From: Echinarachnius parma
Taxonomy: Eukaryota; Echinodermata; Echinoidea; Clypeasteroida; Echinarachniidae
Length of the DNA stretch: 64,000 bases
NCBI GenBank assembly: GCA_037951105.1
Contig: JBAMJV010004300.1
Coordinates: 186,001-250,000, forward strand
Direction of reading: 5' to 3'
Positions 1 to 10,510 of the stretch are shown here, piece after piece; position 1 is the stretch's first letter; every line of letters starts with the position of its first letter. The position numbers were made by a program, and so were the translations under genes. The notes beneath the pieces are model-generated. The model was not told the origin of the DNA. It saw only the letters and a program-made list of their open reading frames with translations, and did no database searches.

Positions 1-933
1 AAACAGCCAATATTATAAGTCTTATAAAGATGAAATCAACAAAATAATGCATAAATCTTCCTATCTCTTGTAAATGGAAGAAGTCCAATAAATCGAATCC
101 CTTGCTATATGTCGTACCACTTTCAAACCATAACACATAATTTGATACTATATAGAGATGCTTTGAAAACCTATTCATACGGTCATCATAATAAAAATGC
201 GTATGGCTCTAGATCTGCACACTTACGGGCTGGACTTTGCGCCTTTGCAAATCAGGCATATAATCATGTATTTTTTATTGTATTATCATTATTATTATTA
301 TTATTATTATTTATTTATATTTTTTTTTGGGGGGGGGAAGAGGGGGTGATGCATGTATTTGTTGTTTTTGTCATATGAAGGCAATATTGTAAAGCAAGTC
401 GCCATCCTCTCGCAAGTAGCTGATGACGATCTTTTTGATGTACCACTTCTTTTCAATAACTGGCGCCATACTGCCATTTAGTTGGACTTAAATCCGACAG
501 GCAGATGAGAAAACTGTCTCAAAGCCTGCAGCAGAGGAGGAGCCGACAGTCTCAAGGTTTGCAGAGGATGTGGCAACAGTTTCCACTCCTTGTCGGTTAC
601 AATGTTATTGCGCCCTTATGCTTTGAACAGCTTTCTACCGCTTGTAGGCCTGCGACTGTGCACAATCATACTCTAGGGGTTTGCCTTCCTAGTACTTTGC
701 ACGTCCACGCTGAACGGGTGGAAGTAAATATGATATCTAGGGGTATTACGAAACAGCTAAGAAAGGTGATAAAATGTAAAAGGAACCGTTGGTTACTAAA
801 AAAAAATCAACATATTAATTTGTTGTTGGCAGTGACCTGGGTCGAAGGGCACACACAAGGGGCACCTGCTGTCGAAAACATTGTGCCAGTACTTGAACTT
901 TTACTAAGATTTTTTTGGCCGAAAAAATAACGA
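1..933. other. No gene recognised
   Basis: AT-rich sequence with a short TTA-type microsatellite and a poly-G tract near 290-345. The longest open stretch, plus strand 505-930 (141 residues), has no motif I recognise and no supporting splice context, so it is not called. Confidence 0.5.
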
Positions 934-935
934 AC

Positions 936-1548
936 GAACGTCCGTGAGCACAAAATTTCATCAGTTATTTTACAGTTAAATGACTTGCAGGAAATAAATC
1001 TATCTGAGATATGAGAGACATAACAATGTATATAGCAGCATCAAATGGTATCAACTTGTTGTGAACGTTTAACATTAGAACACTTTTTATGATGGAACGT
1101 CCGTGAGCGAACGTCCGAAGGCTTCGAAAATGCCTGATAAAGCTGCTTTATTAGCTGCTTGCCAAATCCAAATATAATTGCTGTACCGGTGTCTACGTGC
1201 AGATAAGGAGCCTCAGATTGGCAACTGGGTCTACTCATAACGGACGCTCCTTTTCATCTCGGACGTTCACGAAGATCAGTTTTCGGCCCAAACCAAGCAT
1301 TGCATTTGATAGATGGCAAAATACTGTGGCCCTACTGTGAGTCCATCAGACTGACCCCAGCAATTGATGGCTAGGATGCACTTAGCTGACCATGTGATGG
1401 TAAAAGACGGCAGAACGTCCGTAACGAAACCCAGTATAATTTCATACAAAAAGCTGTCACTCCGCGAGCAGTAGTGGCAATAGTTTTTATTTTGACAACT
1501 AAGTACAATGTTGGTGGTATGGGTTTTAATGTATGCTCACGGACGTTC
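936..1548. mobile_element. Miniature inverted-repeat element with 15-bp ends
   Basis: GAACGTCCGTGAGCA at 936-950 is matched exactly in inverted orientation at 1534-1548. Further copies of the GAACGTCCGT core lie inside (around 1096, 1110, 1257 and 1411). There is no coding capacity, so it looks like a non-autonomous DNA element. The superfamily is unknown and no target duplication is clear. Confidence 0.5.
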
Positions 1549-1961
1549 ACTTATTATGACCTTTTCTATTTAAATGTACCCTGAGATCATATCCATGCCC
1601 CCCGACCGCCAATTCGTATTAGATACATGCTCAAGACAGGTAAGATGGAAAATATAGACATTAATGCCTTTAATGTTGATTAAAATATTTTAAAAACAGG
1701 TTTTAAACATTCATAATTAGGTGGAAAATGCCAATTTATGCTCATTTTCACCTTTGAGGTCATGTGGCATGAAACAAAATGTGTGAAATTATATAAAACT
1801 ATATTTTTCTGAAAGCCTTAATAATACTCTTTAATGTAAGACCCAAAACATGTATATCAGAGTAAATGGGGAGACACAGCAAATGATAGAAGTGCTCAAG
1901 GTCTGAAAATGGCCAAAAGTGCATAGTTCAAAAATCTGACCCAAATATTCAAAGTGCGATC
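1549..1961. other. Intergenic, nothing recognised
   Basis: AT-rich DNA. Homology to the region upstream of the first death-fold exon of the main gene (34.82 kb) starts only at about 1962, so a duplication breakpoint lies here. Confidence 0.4.
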
Positions 1962-2822
1962 ATGGGAGTTCACACTGTTAAAACGCTCCAATCTAACATA
2001 ATCTACACAATATGTTCACACTGTGTTCACACTGTGGCACGATGTGCTCTTTCCAGTAGAGATACTTTAATTGATTATAATGTTTACATTTCAGCAATGA
2101 CGGAAACATTATCGGAGAGTGAACTGGGGCGTCTTGCAGCTGGTATCGGTGACTGCGTCCAGTCTACATTGCTACTCAAAGAGCTCGGCTTACGGGCGAG
2201 CTTTGAGGCAGCAGGATATTTTAGAGAAGATAGGGACATTCTTGGAACAGGTATACATTGTGCATTATTTGTATCGTGAAAGGAGCTGGGGGGGGGGGGG
2301 GGGGCACTTCAGAGCTGTTGCCAGATTCAAACCAAAAACGTTTGGCGTTTCCTCAATAGCATTCTATATCCCTCGGAGAAGAAAATTCAGTGATTTATCC
2401 TCCACCACCAGTTAACATCTGTATAATGTTAAATAGAAGAAACTAAGAATATATGACAAAGTCATGATCCCGTCTTATTTTGGAATGGAAATTTGATACA
2501 GATTGGCGTATAGTGGATTACCTGATCGTTGAGGGCTCTGGGGTACATGCACTCTGTGTATCCTTCTATTTTTACCCACTTTTGTATATTGTTTTCTTCA
2601 AATTATTTAGGTAGAGAGATAGCTCCCGTATACGTATATACTTACACACTGGGGTAACATTCTTGTTTATATTCGTTTCCTAGAGAGCATCTTGGAGGAA
2701 GACCTAAATGACCTTGCAAAGCATATTGATGAATGTCCACCTGCGACACTTTTAGCCATTGCACTGGGTATCAAAAGTACAGACATGACGGAAGGACTTG
2801 GAAGATCCTTCAACAGTAACAG
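1962..2822 (+). pseudogene. Partial copy of death-fold exons 1 and 2 of the main gene
   Basis: Intron and exon sequence matches 34818-35680 closely, including the flanking intron. Exon 1 copy is 2095-2250. It has lost 60 bp (20 residues, in frame) at a CTT microhomology compared with the parent, and its acceptor AG lies 9 bases further upstream in the same phase. Exon 2 copy starts after TAG at 2684 and follows the parent through the LAKHI...[17 protein letters not shown] core. Homology stops at about 2822, where poly-C repeat sequence takes over, so the second half of the domain is missing. Together with 7740-8558 this is a decayed partial gene duplicate. Retention of introns argues against retrocopying. 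Confidence 0.8.
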
Positions 2823-3150
2823 CGTCGAAAATGTTGAAAAATATCGGTCTCGGCTTCGAACATTTTCAACGCACACCTCCCCCTCCCCCCTTACAGGATT
2901 CTCAACCAATGGTCTTTGTCTCGGCCTCGAAAATGTGTGACCAGTCCTGGTCTCGGCCTCGAAAATTGTGAAAGTACTCTGCCTCTGCTTCTAAAATTGT
3001 CTACGGGCACCCCCCCCCCCCCCCTCCCCCGCTTACAGGATTATCAACCAATGGTCTTGGTCTCGGCCTCGAAAACTTTTGACCGGTCCTGAAATTTGGC
3101 TGACGAAAATACCCCCCCCCCTTGAAAAAATCCTGGGTACGCCACTGTGA
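2823..3150. repeat. Poly-C-punctuated dispersed repeat
   Basis: Repeated GGTCTCGGCCTCGAAAA phrases are separated by runs of C. The same phrases occur at 10.1-10.75 kb and near 52.25 kb. This repeat replaces the second half of death-fold exon 2 in the pseudogene and ends with the phrase TACGCCACTG. Confidence 0.6.
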
Positions 3151-3590
3151 CTAGCATCAATCTGGATTTAGATCGAAGCGTTCAACAAGTACAACCTTTA
3201 TACAAGTTACTGATGAATGACGTCTTATCTCTTGACAATGGTATGTATACATGGGTAATTGCAGTTAACCTAAAAAAGTCAATTATGATATTCTTTTAGC
3301 CAAGCTTACTGCTTTTACTGGATTGAATTGAAAATCTTATGAATGGTTCTTTAGCTATTTGAATGATTTTGAAATAGAACCCCGTGGAAGGAAAGATCCA
3401 TCGTGTTGGTGGATCTGAAACAGGCTATCCTCCCGATAATAATTCTATGTAACATAACAAAATACGAATACCATAATGCCCTTTTTGACCTTGTAATTCT
3501 ACTAATGTTAACATCTTTGAATATTATATTCTATGTAATGTTTTGACTTTAGATGTATTTTGTTATGATTCGGAAATAAAAACAAACAAC
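3151..3590. other. Spacer with one possible exon remnant
   Basis: A plus-strand stretch around 3150-3240 stays open and ends at a donor-like AATG/GTATGT, in the phase used by the main gene. It has no recognisable death-fold core, so it is only a possible remnant. Confidence 0.25.
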
Positions 3591-3634
3591 AATATTTTAT
3601 ATAATGGTAAATATATTACTCATTGCGGATATAG

Positions 3635-3740
3635 TATCGAAAATAGTATCGCTAATGATATTCGTTTGTCTCGCAATGTATGGTCAACATTGAATCTAAA
3701 AGATCACGACGTTTCGTATGCCGCTGCAATACTTTGTCAA
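3635..3740 (+). repeat. Left terminal inverted repeat of the Crypton-like element
   Basis: Runs from TATCGAAAATAGTATCGC to CAATACTTTGTCAA. Nearly every base pairs with 7598-7703 read in reverse; the visible differences are a few single bases. Confidence 0.8.
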
Positions 3741-3769
3741 AACTTTGAATTTTGGATGCGTACAATACG

Positions 3770-3970
3770 CCGCCATGACACCCCCCGACCAGCCGGCCCG
3801 CAACGGTTGATTCCAGCCAGTCCCGAGCCAGCGGTCCGTTGATTGGTCGAGCTCGCTATTGTTCCCACCTAGCAAGCGAGCCGAGCCAGCGGCTCGTTGA
3901 TTGGTTTAGCCCCCGGATACACCGGCCAATAGAATTTACCTGTTATGGACCAATTAGGAATAGACTCGCT
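3770..3970 (+). promoter_or_regulatory. GC-rich leader with repeated CCAGCGG..GTTGATTGG and CCAAT boxes
   Basis: Two near-identical phrases (CCAGCGGTCCGTTGATTGG and CCAGCGGCTCGTTGATTGG) lie at about 3829 and 3888. CCAAT sequences occur in both orientations up to 3955, and a TATA-like ATAAATA lies near 4007. This could be a promoter for the recombinase gene, but its distance from the ATG (over 1 kb) makes that uncertain. Confidence 0.3.
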
Positions 3971-4113
3971 CATGCGAGATAACGCGGTTGGGAGCCGCAC
4001 GAGAGCATAAATACGATTGTTTTACATTATTTCATATCACTTGACATGGCGCAAATAATCTTACAGATTGAGGCGCCACTAAAATTCCAATACCACCACC
4101 ACCACTTGACATT

Positions 4114-4610
4114 ATCTCGTCTATAAATAATTTGTGCACCCCCGCGCACTAAATATATGTTTTAGTGCGCGGGGGTGCACAAATTATTTATAGATGAGAT
4201 ATGAATACAGGGAAACCCCGGATAACACACAGTTATAATCAGGCCAAAAAGATTCTCCTCGTTATAAACGGTACCTCGTTATAAGCGAGCTTGTTATAAC
4301 GGGGTCTCCCTGTACATACATAGTATAATAGTTGCTTATAGAGTAGTCCTCGTCAGACCGAGCGCGGGTGCGTCCGGATTGATGATGCTACTCCAGAAGG
4401 CATTCAATCTATGTAAATATGTAGTATACATTATATATATAAGTGCGCGGGGGTGCACAGACACTTTATAAATGAGATATAGACACACACTATGTAAACT
4501 TGTAGTATAGATATAAATACACATGCCTGTGCGCGGGGGTGCACATATGTTTTATAGACAAGATTTCGATATAATATGAATTTGTTTCAGTGAAATGCGC
4601 GGGGGCGCAT
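4114..4610 (+). repeat. Iterated palindromic motif GTGCGCGGGGGTGCAC inside the Crypton-like element
   Basis: Copies occur at 4134-4149 (inverted), 4165-4180, 4443-4458 and 4529-4544, with a variant at 4595-4610. The first three direct copies are followed by a TTTATAGATGAGAT-like tail, making an imperfect repeat of about 40 bp. The first two copies face each other in a hairpin (4114-4200). Looser relatives lie at 4361-4375, 7138-7153 and 7287-7304. The arrangement resembles binding sites for the element's own recombinase, which is inference. Confidence 0.6.
4208..4312. mobile_element. Short MITE with pogo/Tigger-like ends
   Basis: CAGGGAAACCCCG at the left and CGGGGTCTCCCTG at the right are inverted, with TA on both outer sides and GTTATAA phrases inside. 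These ends resemble Tc1/mariner-pogo elements. It lies inside the Crypton-like element, so it would be the younger insertion. Confidence 0.5.
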
Positions 4611-4713
4611 ACACAGATACACACAAATACATAATATATATAATAAAATAAATTATTAACCATAGCAGACATCTGAGCAGGGCAATTTTAAAACCATATT
4701 GCCCTTGAAGTTT

Positions 4714-4915
4714 AATGGGATTTTGTGTGTAATTTGCCGGTCAATATGAACACACAGTAAACCAATGGACAAAATCATATTGACCGCTCAGAAAAGTCAA
4801 TGGGATTTTGTGTGTAATTTGCCGGTCAATATGAACACACAGTAAACCAATGGGCAAAATCGTATTGACCGCTCAGAAAAGTCAATGGGATTTTGTGTGT
4901 AATTTGCCGGTCAAT
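4714..4915 (+). repeat. Tandem repeat upstream of the recombinase gene
   Basis: A unit of about 98 bp beginning TGGGATTTTGTGTGTAATTT is present about two and a half times, ending roughly 190 bp before the recombinase ATG. Units differ by only a few bases. Confidence 0.7.
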
Positions 4916-5100
4916 AAGATCTCGATGGGAACATCCGGGGTATTTCGCTACTCAAAATTTTGCAAACCAAACGTCCCGCGGAACAAACTTGCGATAGTGA
5001 TTTGCCATTGGTTTGTACACATAAAACCAGCCGTACCGATAGATACCGTGTGAACTGTACGTGAACTTTGACATCGTTTATAATTATATTATAAACAACA

Positions 5101-6576
5101 ATGGCGGCCTCCAGATTCGCGTCATTTGATGACGAGGAATTTAATAAGATCCTGGAAGATAGGGACGCAGAAAACACGAAAAGAGCAACCAAACTAGCAG
5201 TCAGCATTTTTCAGGAGTATCTGGTGGAAAAGGGAATTGATATCGATTTTCAGGATGTTGACAAAAAGACACTCTCGTCTGTGTTAGCGAAATTTTACGT
5301 AGAACTACGAAAAGGTAATGGAACGCACTACAAGACGGCGACTCTGGGAAGTATCAGAGGAGGCATAAACAGACATTTCAAAGCCGTTTACAATGGAATC
5401 ATTGACATTACAAAGGATCCCGAATTCACCAATGCCAACGTGGCCTATAAGGCAGCTCTTGTGCAGCTAAAAAAAATGGGAAAAGGTGACGTGAAGCATC
5501 ACGAATCAATTGATCCAGTAGACATCGAGACACTCTACAATTCGTCAGTATTCGATCAGGAGACACCGGCAGGCCTTGAATCAAAGGTATGGTTCGAAAT
5601 CAGTCTTTATCTATGTCGCCGAGGGCGCGAAAATTTGAGAACCTTGAGTAAAGATCACTTTGAAGTCAATGTTGATGGACATGGTCGTGAATATGTTGCC
5701 CAAGTTGTCGACGAACTGACCAAAAAAACCAGAGAAGATAACCCTTCCTCAAGAGCCGACGGCGGTCGCATGTACGCGACTCCTGGCAACCCAAATTGCC
5801 CAGTTTCCTCTTTCAAGAAGTTCATCTCAAAACTAAACAGTGAAAGTGACACTTTGTTTCAAACACCGAAAAGAAGCCGCCCTGAATCTGGACCATGGTA
5901 TCAAAAAGTGCCGATTGGAAAAAACACTCTAGGCAACATGATGTGCAGTCTGTCTAAAAAAGCCAACCTTTCAAAAAGGTACACTAATCACTGTGTCCGA
6001 TCCACATGCATCAGAATCCTAGATAAGGCCGGATTTGCCGATAGAGACATCTGTCAAGTCAGTGGTCATAACAATGAAGCAAGTCTCTCATCGTACACTG
6101 GACGCGTGTCTAGTGACCAGAAAATGAGCATGTCTGATGCCATAACTCGAGCCCTTGGTGGAAAGGTAGTTCAGCCGGTACCATCATCTTCTGTAGATGC
6201 TACATCACGAACAATCCCAAATCAACGACCCGTTGTTCAGCAAGTAAACCAGCATCGCCATCAGACTGTCCAGCAAGGAAACGTACAACTACCAGTAGAG
6301 CAGGAGAACGATATCAACTTTGACTTAAACGTTGACTTTGAATTATCCAGCTCGCAGTCCATTCTTGATGTCCTCTCAGAAACAGAGGTCACTGAGCAAG
6401 TGGGTATAGTTGATGTTCTGCAAGCACTGGATACTGATGTCAATCGCTCTTCTGCATCCACTGGAACCATTACAAACAGGAGCACTACCCACAGTCGACG
6501 TACCACTACGCAGGTTCAACAGACACCATTTGTACTGAACAACTGCGCGGTGACAATCAATTACTACAATAACTAA
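5101..6576 (+). CDS. Crypton-type tyrosine recombinase (DUF3504-like), intact
   Basis: A 491-residue intronless ORF. Residues about 20-130 look like an N-terminal SAM-like core-binding region. The catalytic domain shows the conserved Arg in the RRGREN segment (173-176), HxxR at 297-300 (HCVR) and the terminal H323...Y332 pair in SGHNNEASLSSYTG. These are the R..HxxR..H..Y residues of tyrosine recombinases that cut and rejoin DNA through a phosphotyrosine link. The HNN..SL.SY context matches animal Crypton and ZMYM/QRICH1-type domains. The C-terminal 120 residues are Gln-, Ser- and Thr-rich and probably disordered. The ATG follows an AT-rich leader and is the first start in the open frame; no frame damage is seen. 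A domesticated host gene is possible, but the flanking inverted repeats favour a transposon. Confidence 0.85.
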   Translation: MAASRFASFDDEEFNKILEDRDAENTKRATKLAVSIFQEYLVEKGIDIDFQDVDKKTLSSVLAKFYVELRKGNGTHYKTATLGSIRGGINRHFKAVYNGIIDITKDPEFTNANVAYKAALVQLKKMGKGDVKHHESIDPVDIETLYNSSVFDQETPAGLESKVWFEISLYLCRRGRENLRTLSKDHFEVNVDGHGREYVAQVVDELTKKTREDNPSSRADGGRMYATPGNPNCPVSSFKKFISKLNSESDTLFQTPKRSRPESGPWYQKVPIGKNTLGNMMCSLSKKANLSKRYTNHCVRSTCIRILDKAGFADRDICQVSGHNNEASLSSYTGRVSSDQKMSMSDAITRALGGKVVQPVPSSSVDATSRTIPNQRPVVQQVNQHRHQTVQQGNVQLPVEQENDINFDLNVDFELSSSQSILDVLSETEVTEQVGIVDVLQALDTDVNRSSASTGTITNRSTTHSRRTTTQVQQTPFVLNNCAVTINYYNN

Positions 6577-6610
6577 GCAAAACTAAGATGATTGATGTTG
6601 TATATATGTT

Positions 6611-6731
6611 ATTGGATTTCAAGGAGTTCATTCTTTTAAGCTGACTTTTCACGCCGTTGTTGATTGCGTTTTGGATTTCAAGGAGTTCATTCTTTTAAGC
6701 GGACTTTTCACGCTGTTGTTGATTGCGTTTT
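6611..6731 (+). repeat. Two tandem 60-bp units after the recombinase gene
   Basis: The unit begins TGGATTTCAAGGAGTTCATT and is repeated almost exactly, starting about 35 bp after the stop codon, within the presumed 3' untranslated region. Confidence 0.7.
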
Positions 6732-6981
6732 CAAAACAAAAAAAAACAACATTTTATGATATGGAACATTTGATACATTTTATGACATGGTCATGGAACA
6801 TTTGAAACATTTTATCAAGCATTTCATCAAACGGGGACTTGATAAATGGTAAGTATAAGTACTTTATTAATATTCAATATATTGCCTATTCATTAGATCA
6901 ATGGGTGCATTCAATATTCAATGGGTGCATTTTGCAATAGTCTCTTGTTCGCTCGAGATGTCTGATGTGTTAATAATTACA

Positions 6982-7112
6982 ATACTGACTGGACTTTCGG
7001 GCGACACGGCAAATATTGCCCTCACTAGATCCATATTGCCCTCGTCTTCGACTCGGGCAATATGAATCTAGTTCAGGCAATATTTGCCGTGTCTCCCTCA
7101 AGGCCAGTCAAT
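6982..7112. repeat. Inverted repeat centred near 7047
   Basis: GACACGGCAAATATTGCCCT on the left is mirrored by AGGCAATATTTGCCGTGTC on the right, with further pairing of the outer GACTGG/CCAGTC and the inner CATATTGCCC/GGGCAATATG. Strong hairpin potential. Confidence 0.7.
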
Positions 7113-7384
7113 ATTCTTTAAATATTGTCCTCGGATCGGACGCGGGTGCGTACATTCTGTCGATGATAGTGGTCATAATATACATAATATATTATAAAAA
7201 AGATATATAAATTTATGTATGCATTATAATAAAAAAATAAATGATAGCTCCTTTGGCTATTATATATGTTTGTATGCGTTTATTGGTGTGAGCGCGGGTG
7301 CGCACATATTGATAACCGTAGGTGGGAATGATTATAAAGATTAATACTTAAATTATTATTTGTTTACAAGGAGATAGGGAGTGC

Positions 7385-7497
7385 GCCCTCGTTTGGCATC
7401 CACGGACGCAACCACGTTTCCCCCATCACGATGGGGGTTTTTCGTGGCCTCCGCGAACTAGTGCATTCGCACTAGTCAGGTGCCAAACGCCTTGCCC
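7385..7497. other. Branched multi-hairpin (cloverleaf-like) sequence
   Basis: An outer stem CGTTTGGCA/TGCCAAACG encloses CCACG/CGTGG, a CCCCCAT-CACG-ATGGGGG hairpin and an ACTAGTGC-ATTC-GCACTAGT hairpin. It lies about 100 bp inside the right inverted repeat of the Crypton-like element and may be a recombination or replication site. It has no tRNA-like loops. Confidence 0.45.
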
Positions 7498-7597
7498 ATT
7501 GTATATGTTTGGCCTTCGGCCAATTATATAGACATTGCATAAATAGTCAATTTTGACTGAGTCGCCATTTAAACAAAAAACTACCTAACTAACTCAC

Positions 7598-7703
7598 TTG
7601 ACAAAGTATTGCAGCGGCATACGAAACGTCGTGATCCTTTAGATTCAATGTTGACCATACATTGCGAGACAAACGAATATCACTAGCGATATTATTTTCG
7701 ATA
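7598..7703 (-). repeat. Right terminal inverted repeat of the Crypton-like element
   Basis: Reverse-complement partner of 3635-3740. Its outer edge overlaps the right copy of the 12-bp direct repeat. Confidence 0.8.
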
Positions 7704-7739
7704 ATATTTTATATGTTCTCATTTTTGTTTACCTCACAG

Positions 7740-7985
7740 AAACTCTCTCGGAGAGCGAAGTGACTGCAATAGCAAGAGCAATCGGAGAACCCACACAGTG
7801 TTCTGTAGTCATGGTGGCTTTGGGCCTGAGTCTTGACGATGTGGTTAGGAACGACACCATAAAAGCAACATGAGAAATCCTTAGAGAGTGGAGGAAAAAC
7901 TCAAAAGTGAAACATCTATCAGTCATGAGAAATGCACTAGAAAGAGCAAAATACAACACCCTGGCTGATGATTATGTTGTAAAAG
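7740..7985 (+). pseudogene. Decayed copy of death-fold exon 10
   Basis: Exactly the length of parent exon 45240-45485 (246 bp) with the acceptor CACAG and the donor AAAAG/GTAGG kept. Frame-aligned reading gives ETLSESEVTAIARAIG and the CSVV core. A TGA at 7871-7873 stops it before the conserved Trp segment. Intron sequence after the donor also matches the parent. Confidence 0.85.
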
Positions 7986-8380
7986 GTAGGATTTAAAGCA
8001 TGCACATCAGTGAATCAAAATCATGATTATTCTCTGGCAATATAATAATAATATAAAGAGAGGAAATTGCAAAAGAGCCTCTAATCGCTATTTCTATTAG
8101 TACCCCGGTCAACGGATACACACTGCAATCATTCCTGCACGCAAAGTGCACATTTCCACTCCCTAGGGAGTATTCTAGCAATAAATGGATACCAGGACAT
8201 AATTATGAATAACCATTGTTTTTTTCTGCACTATATTTTGTTCTTATATATAATTATTTTAATACAATTATACTTGATTATTTCTACTTATACGTGTCTC
8301 ATGCAAACAAATACAAATAGATTGCTATGAATTAAAATTAAACAAAAATATATCCTTTCTTTTTCAAATACCGGGTATAG

Positions 8381-8558
8381 ACCAAGTTTCCAGAAACGAA
8401 CTTGCATTCCTTGAGACTTCCGTTAAATTTTCAGTATCCTACACGGGCACTTTTTAGTGACTGGACCACAAGGAAAGGTCCAGAAGGAAAGTCCAAATTT
8501 AAGGTGCAGCTTCGCAAAGCAGGTTATGATGACTTGGCCATAACCTGTGTTGGACCTG
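8381..8558 (+). pseudogene. Decayed copy of death-fold exon 11 with internal deletion
   Basis: Matches both ends of parent exon 45729-46004, including FSDWTTRKGPEGKSK and the GPG/GTAA donor, but is 98 bp shorter. The missing length is not a multiple of three, so the domain would not read through. It follows the exon 10 copy in the parental order. Confidence 0.8.
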
Positions 8559-8639
8559 GTAACTATAATCCGTCTATGCAGATGAAAAATACATGGTATG
8601 CTAAATCGGCAAATCATTAAATTGTTGTCAGTCGTTTAT

Positions 8640-9420
8640 TTTTGGCTTGCCTTGTATGGCACGAATGTGCTGAAAACCCGGTTTCATGACCCGGTTTCAG
8701 CTGCACAGATATTGCTTATCTACACCATTGCTCACAAAACAAAGGCAACGAACACAATATGTGAAAGACTCTGTATGCAGGAAACCTAAAAGGAGATAAT
8801 TATGATTCAATACTCAGAATGGTTACACTTGCTTTCACATTTAACGAGAAACATTAAGTTCAAAGCCACCAATGAAAACAAAAATCACACGAAAAAGTAA
8901 ATCTGTCGAGAAACCAGCCACACATTAGAGAACAATTGACCAAAGGCGTGACTGCAATCTTAGCTTTTGTCCAAGTTACGATATTTTATATCACTTATAA
9001 GACAATGAGGATAAAACACAATGTATTTCAAGTTTTTATTGATATGCTGGATGTTTACATGTCAAATTCATTTGAATATCCTTGCTTTTGTAACTCGTAA
9101 TTAAATGAATGAATGAATAACTATATTACCAATATGTTCAAAGAGATAACAAGATAACAATCATACAGGAAATGTTAACAGACAAACATATTGATAAAAG
9201 GACCCTACAGAAATAGCAACTATCTGATCCTGAAACGAGATTGAAGTTTGGCCATGCTCTGTTCTCATCTTAGGCTTAGCCAAAATATTTCCGTCTTTTT
9301 GTCTTGTACTATAAGAATTTTCAAAAAAGGTATAATATTCAAACACTGAGTGTGGTGGTAAGTGTTTATGAAATTAACCTACAAATACAAGTTGTTACTA
9401 ACAATTTAGACAGTTTGAAC
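8640..9420. other. No gene recognised
   Basis: AT-rich sequence with no recognised coding region, RNA or repeat. Confidence 0.45.
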
Positions 9421-9424
9421 ACAT

Positions 9425-9733
9425 CTAATATACATAAAGAATGAAACAATGGAGAGGATAAGGCCAATCTATTAATATATTATTAAAAGTAATGGCTCCC
9501 AAAGCCGTTTTTTTTTGTAACATCAATATTTTGTTCAGTAACATCAAAGGTGCACTTCCCCAGACTTCAAGGCCGTAATAAAATGTCACTGAATAAACGA
9601 ATAATATAATAATACAAAGGAATTGTTTCGAAAAAAAGTATCTTAGTTTATACAGAATTCCTACTTCCCTACTAAGTACAGAGCATACATTATTTATATG
9701 TTCATTCCAAATCAAATGCCTATCAATATACAT
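9425..9733 (-). pseudogene. LINE fragment, end of the reverse-transcriptase ORF
   Basis: The 102-residue reading YIDRHLIWNEHINNV, then LYKLRYFF, then YGLEVWGSA and LQKKTALGAI follows the conserved post-RT region of CR1/Jockey-group LINEs. Only this piece remains. It is not from the same copy as the LINE at 15.6-32.8 kb, whose equivalent region reads differently (YVRPIVEYAATAWDP). Confidence 0.65.
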
Positions 9734-9768
9734 AGGCTGATTTTACAGAGAGCTACAAAGAGTATACA

Positions 9769-10353
9769 CTCTAGAGCAGGGGCGTAGACAACGGGGGGGA
9801 TGAAGGGGATGCATCCCCCCCCCACCTCACAAGGTGGGGGGGATGATATGTACAATCATCCCCCCCCCAGGTTTTAGGGAAGGATATATATTTTTTTTAA
9901 AAGAAAACATTAGTTGTATACATAGGCGTACCCAGGGGGGGGGGGGGGGGGGGGGGGGGGTGGTTTGGCGGTTCAATCCCCCCCCCCCCCCCTTTGACCC
10001 ACAAATGGCTGTAAGGGTGGATTTGAACCCCCCTTTTCACATTTTAGCTGGTCTCGAGACAATTTTTAAGCTGTCTTGACCGTCTATAACCTGTTCTCGA
10101 CTGACTAAAACGTGGTAACAACCGACTAAAACCCGATCTCGGTACCAAAAATTGTCAAAGATCTCCGGTATCGGGTTCGAAAATTGTTAAAGTATTTGGT
10201 CTCGACTCTTTGCAACGGAACCCCCCCCCCCCCCCCCCTCACCCCCACTGAGAGAGCTGAATGAACCTGGTCTCGGTCTGGAAAATATTGAAAGTACTTG
10301 GTCTCGGCTTCGAAATTTTTTTACTACGGACACCCCCCCCCCCCCCCCCCCCC

Positions 10354-10386
<33 letters not shown>

Positions 10387-10476
10387 ACTGAGAGAGGTTT
10401 TCCACTTTGAAGGAACCTGGTCTCGATCTCGAAAATTTTGAAAGTACTTGGTCTCGGCTTCGAAAATTGTTTACGG

Positions 10477-10510
<34 letters not shown>

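Larger units (their letters stand above)
3591..7714 (+). mobile_element. Crypton-like tyrosine-recombinase transposon with terminal inverted repeats
   Basis: A single recombinase gene (5101-6576) sits between inverted repeats of about 106 bp (3635-3740 and 7598-7703). The 12-mer AATATTTTATAT flanks the block directly at 3591-3602 and 7703-7714 and looks like a target duplication, although it is AT-rich and could be chance. The block separates the remnants of death-fold exons 2 and 10 in the pseudogene. Most Cryptons are described without terminal inverted repeats, so either this is an unusual family or the Crypton sits in another inverted-repeat element. The intact ORF and near-identical arms suggest recent arrival. 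Confidence 0.65.

Noticed and set aside
505-930. 141-codon plus-strand open frame
   Set aside because: No domain, no splice or promoter support, and composition like the surrounding non-coding DNA.
7385-7497. tRNA gene
   Set aside because: The stems do not match tRNA arm lengths and there are no A-box or B-box sequences.
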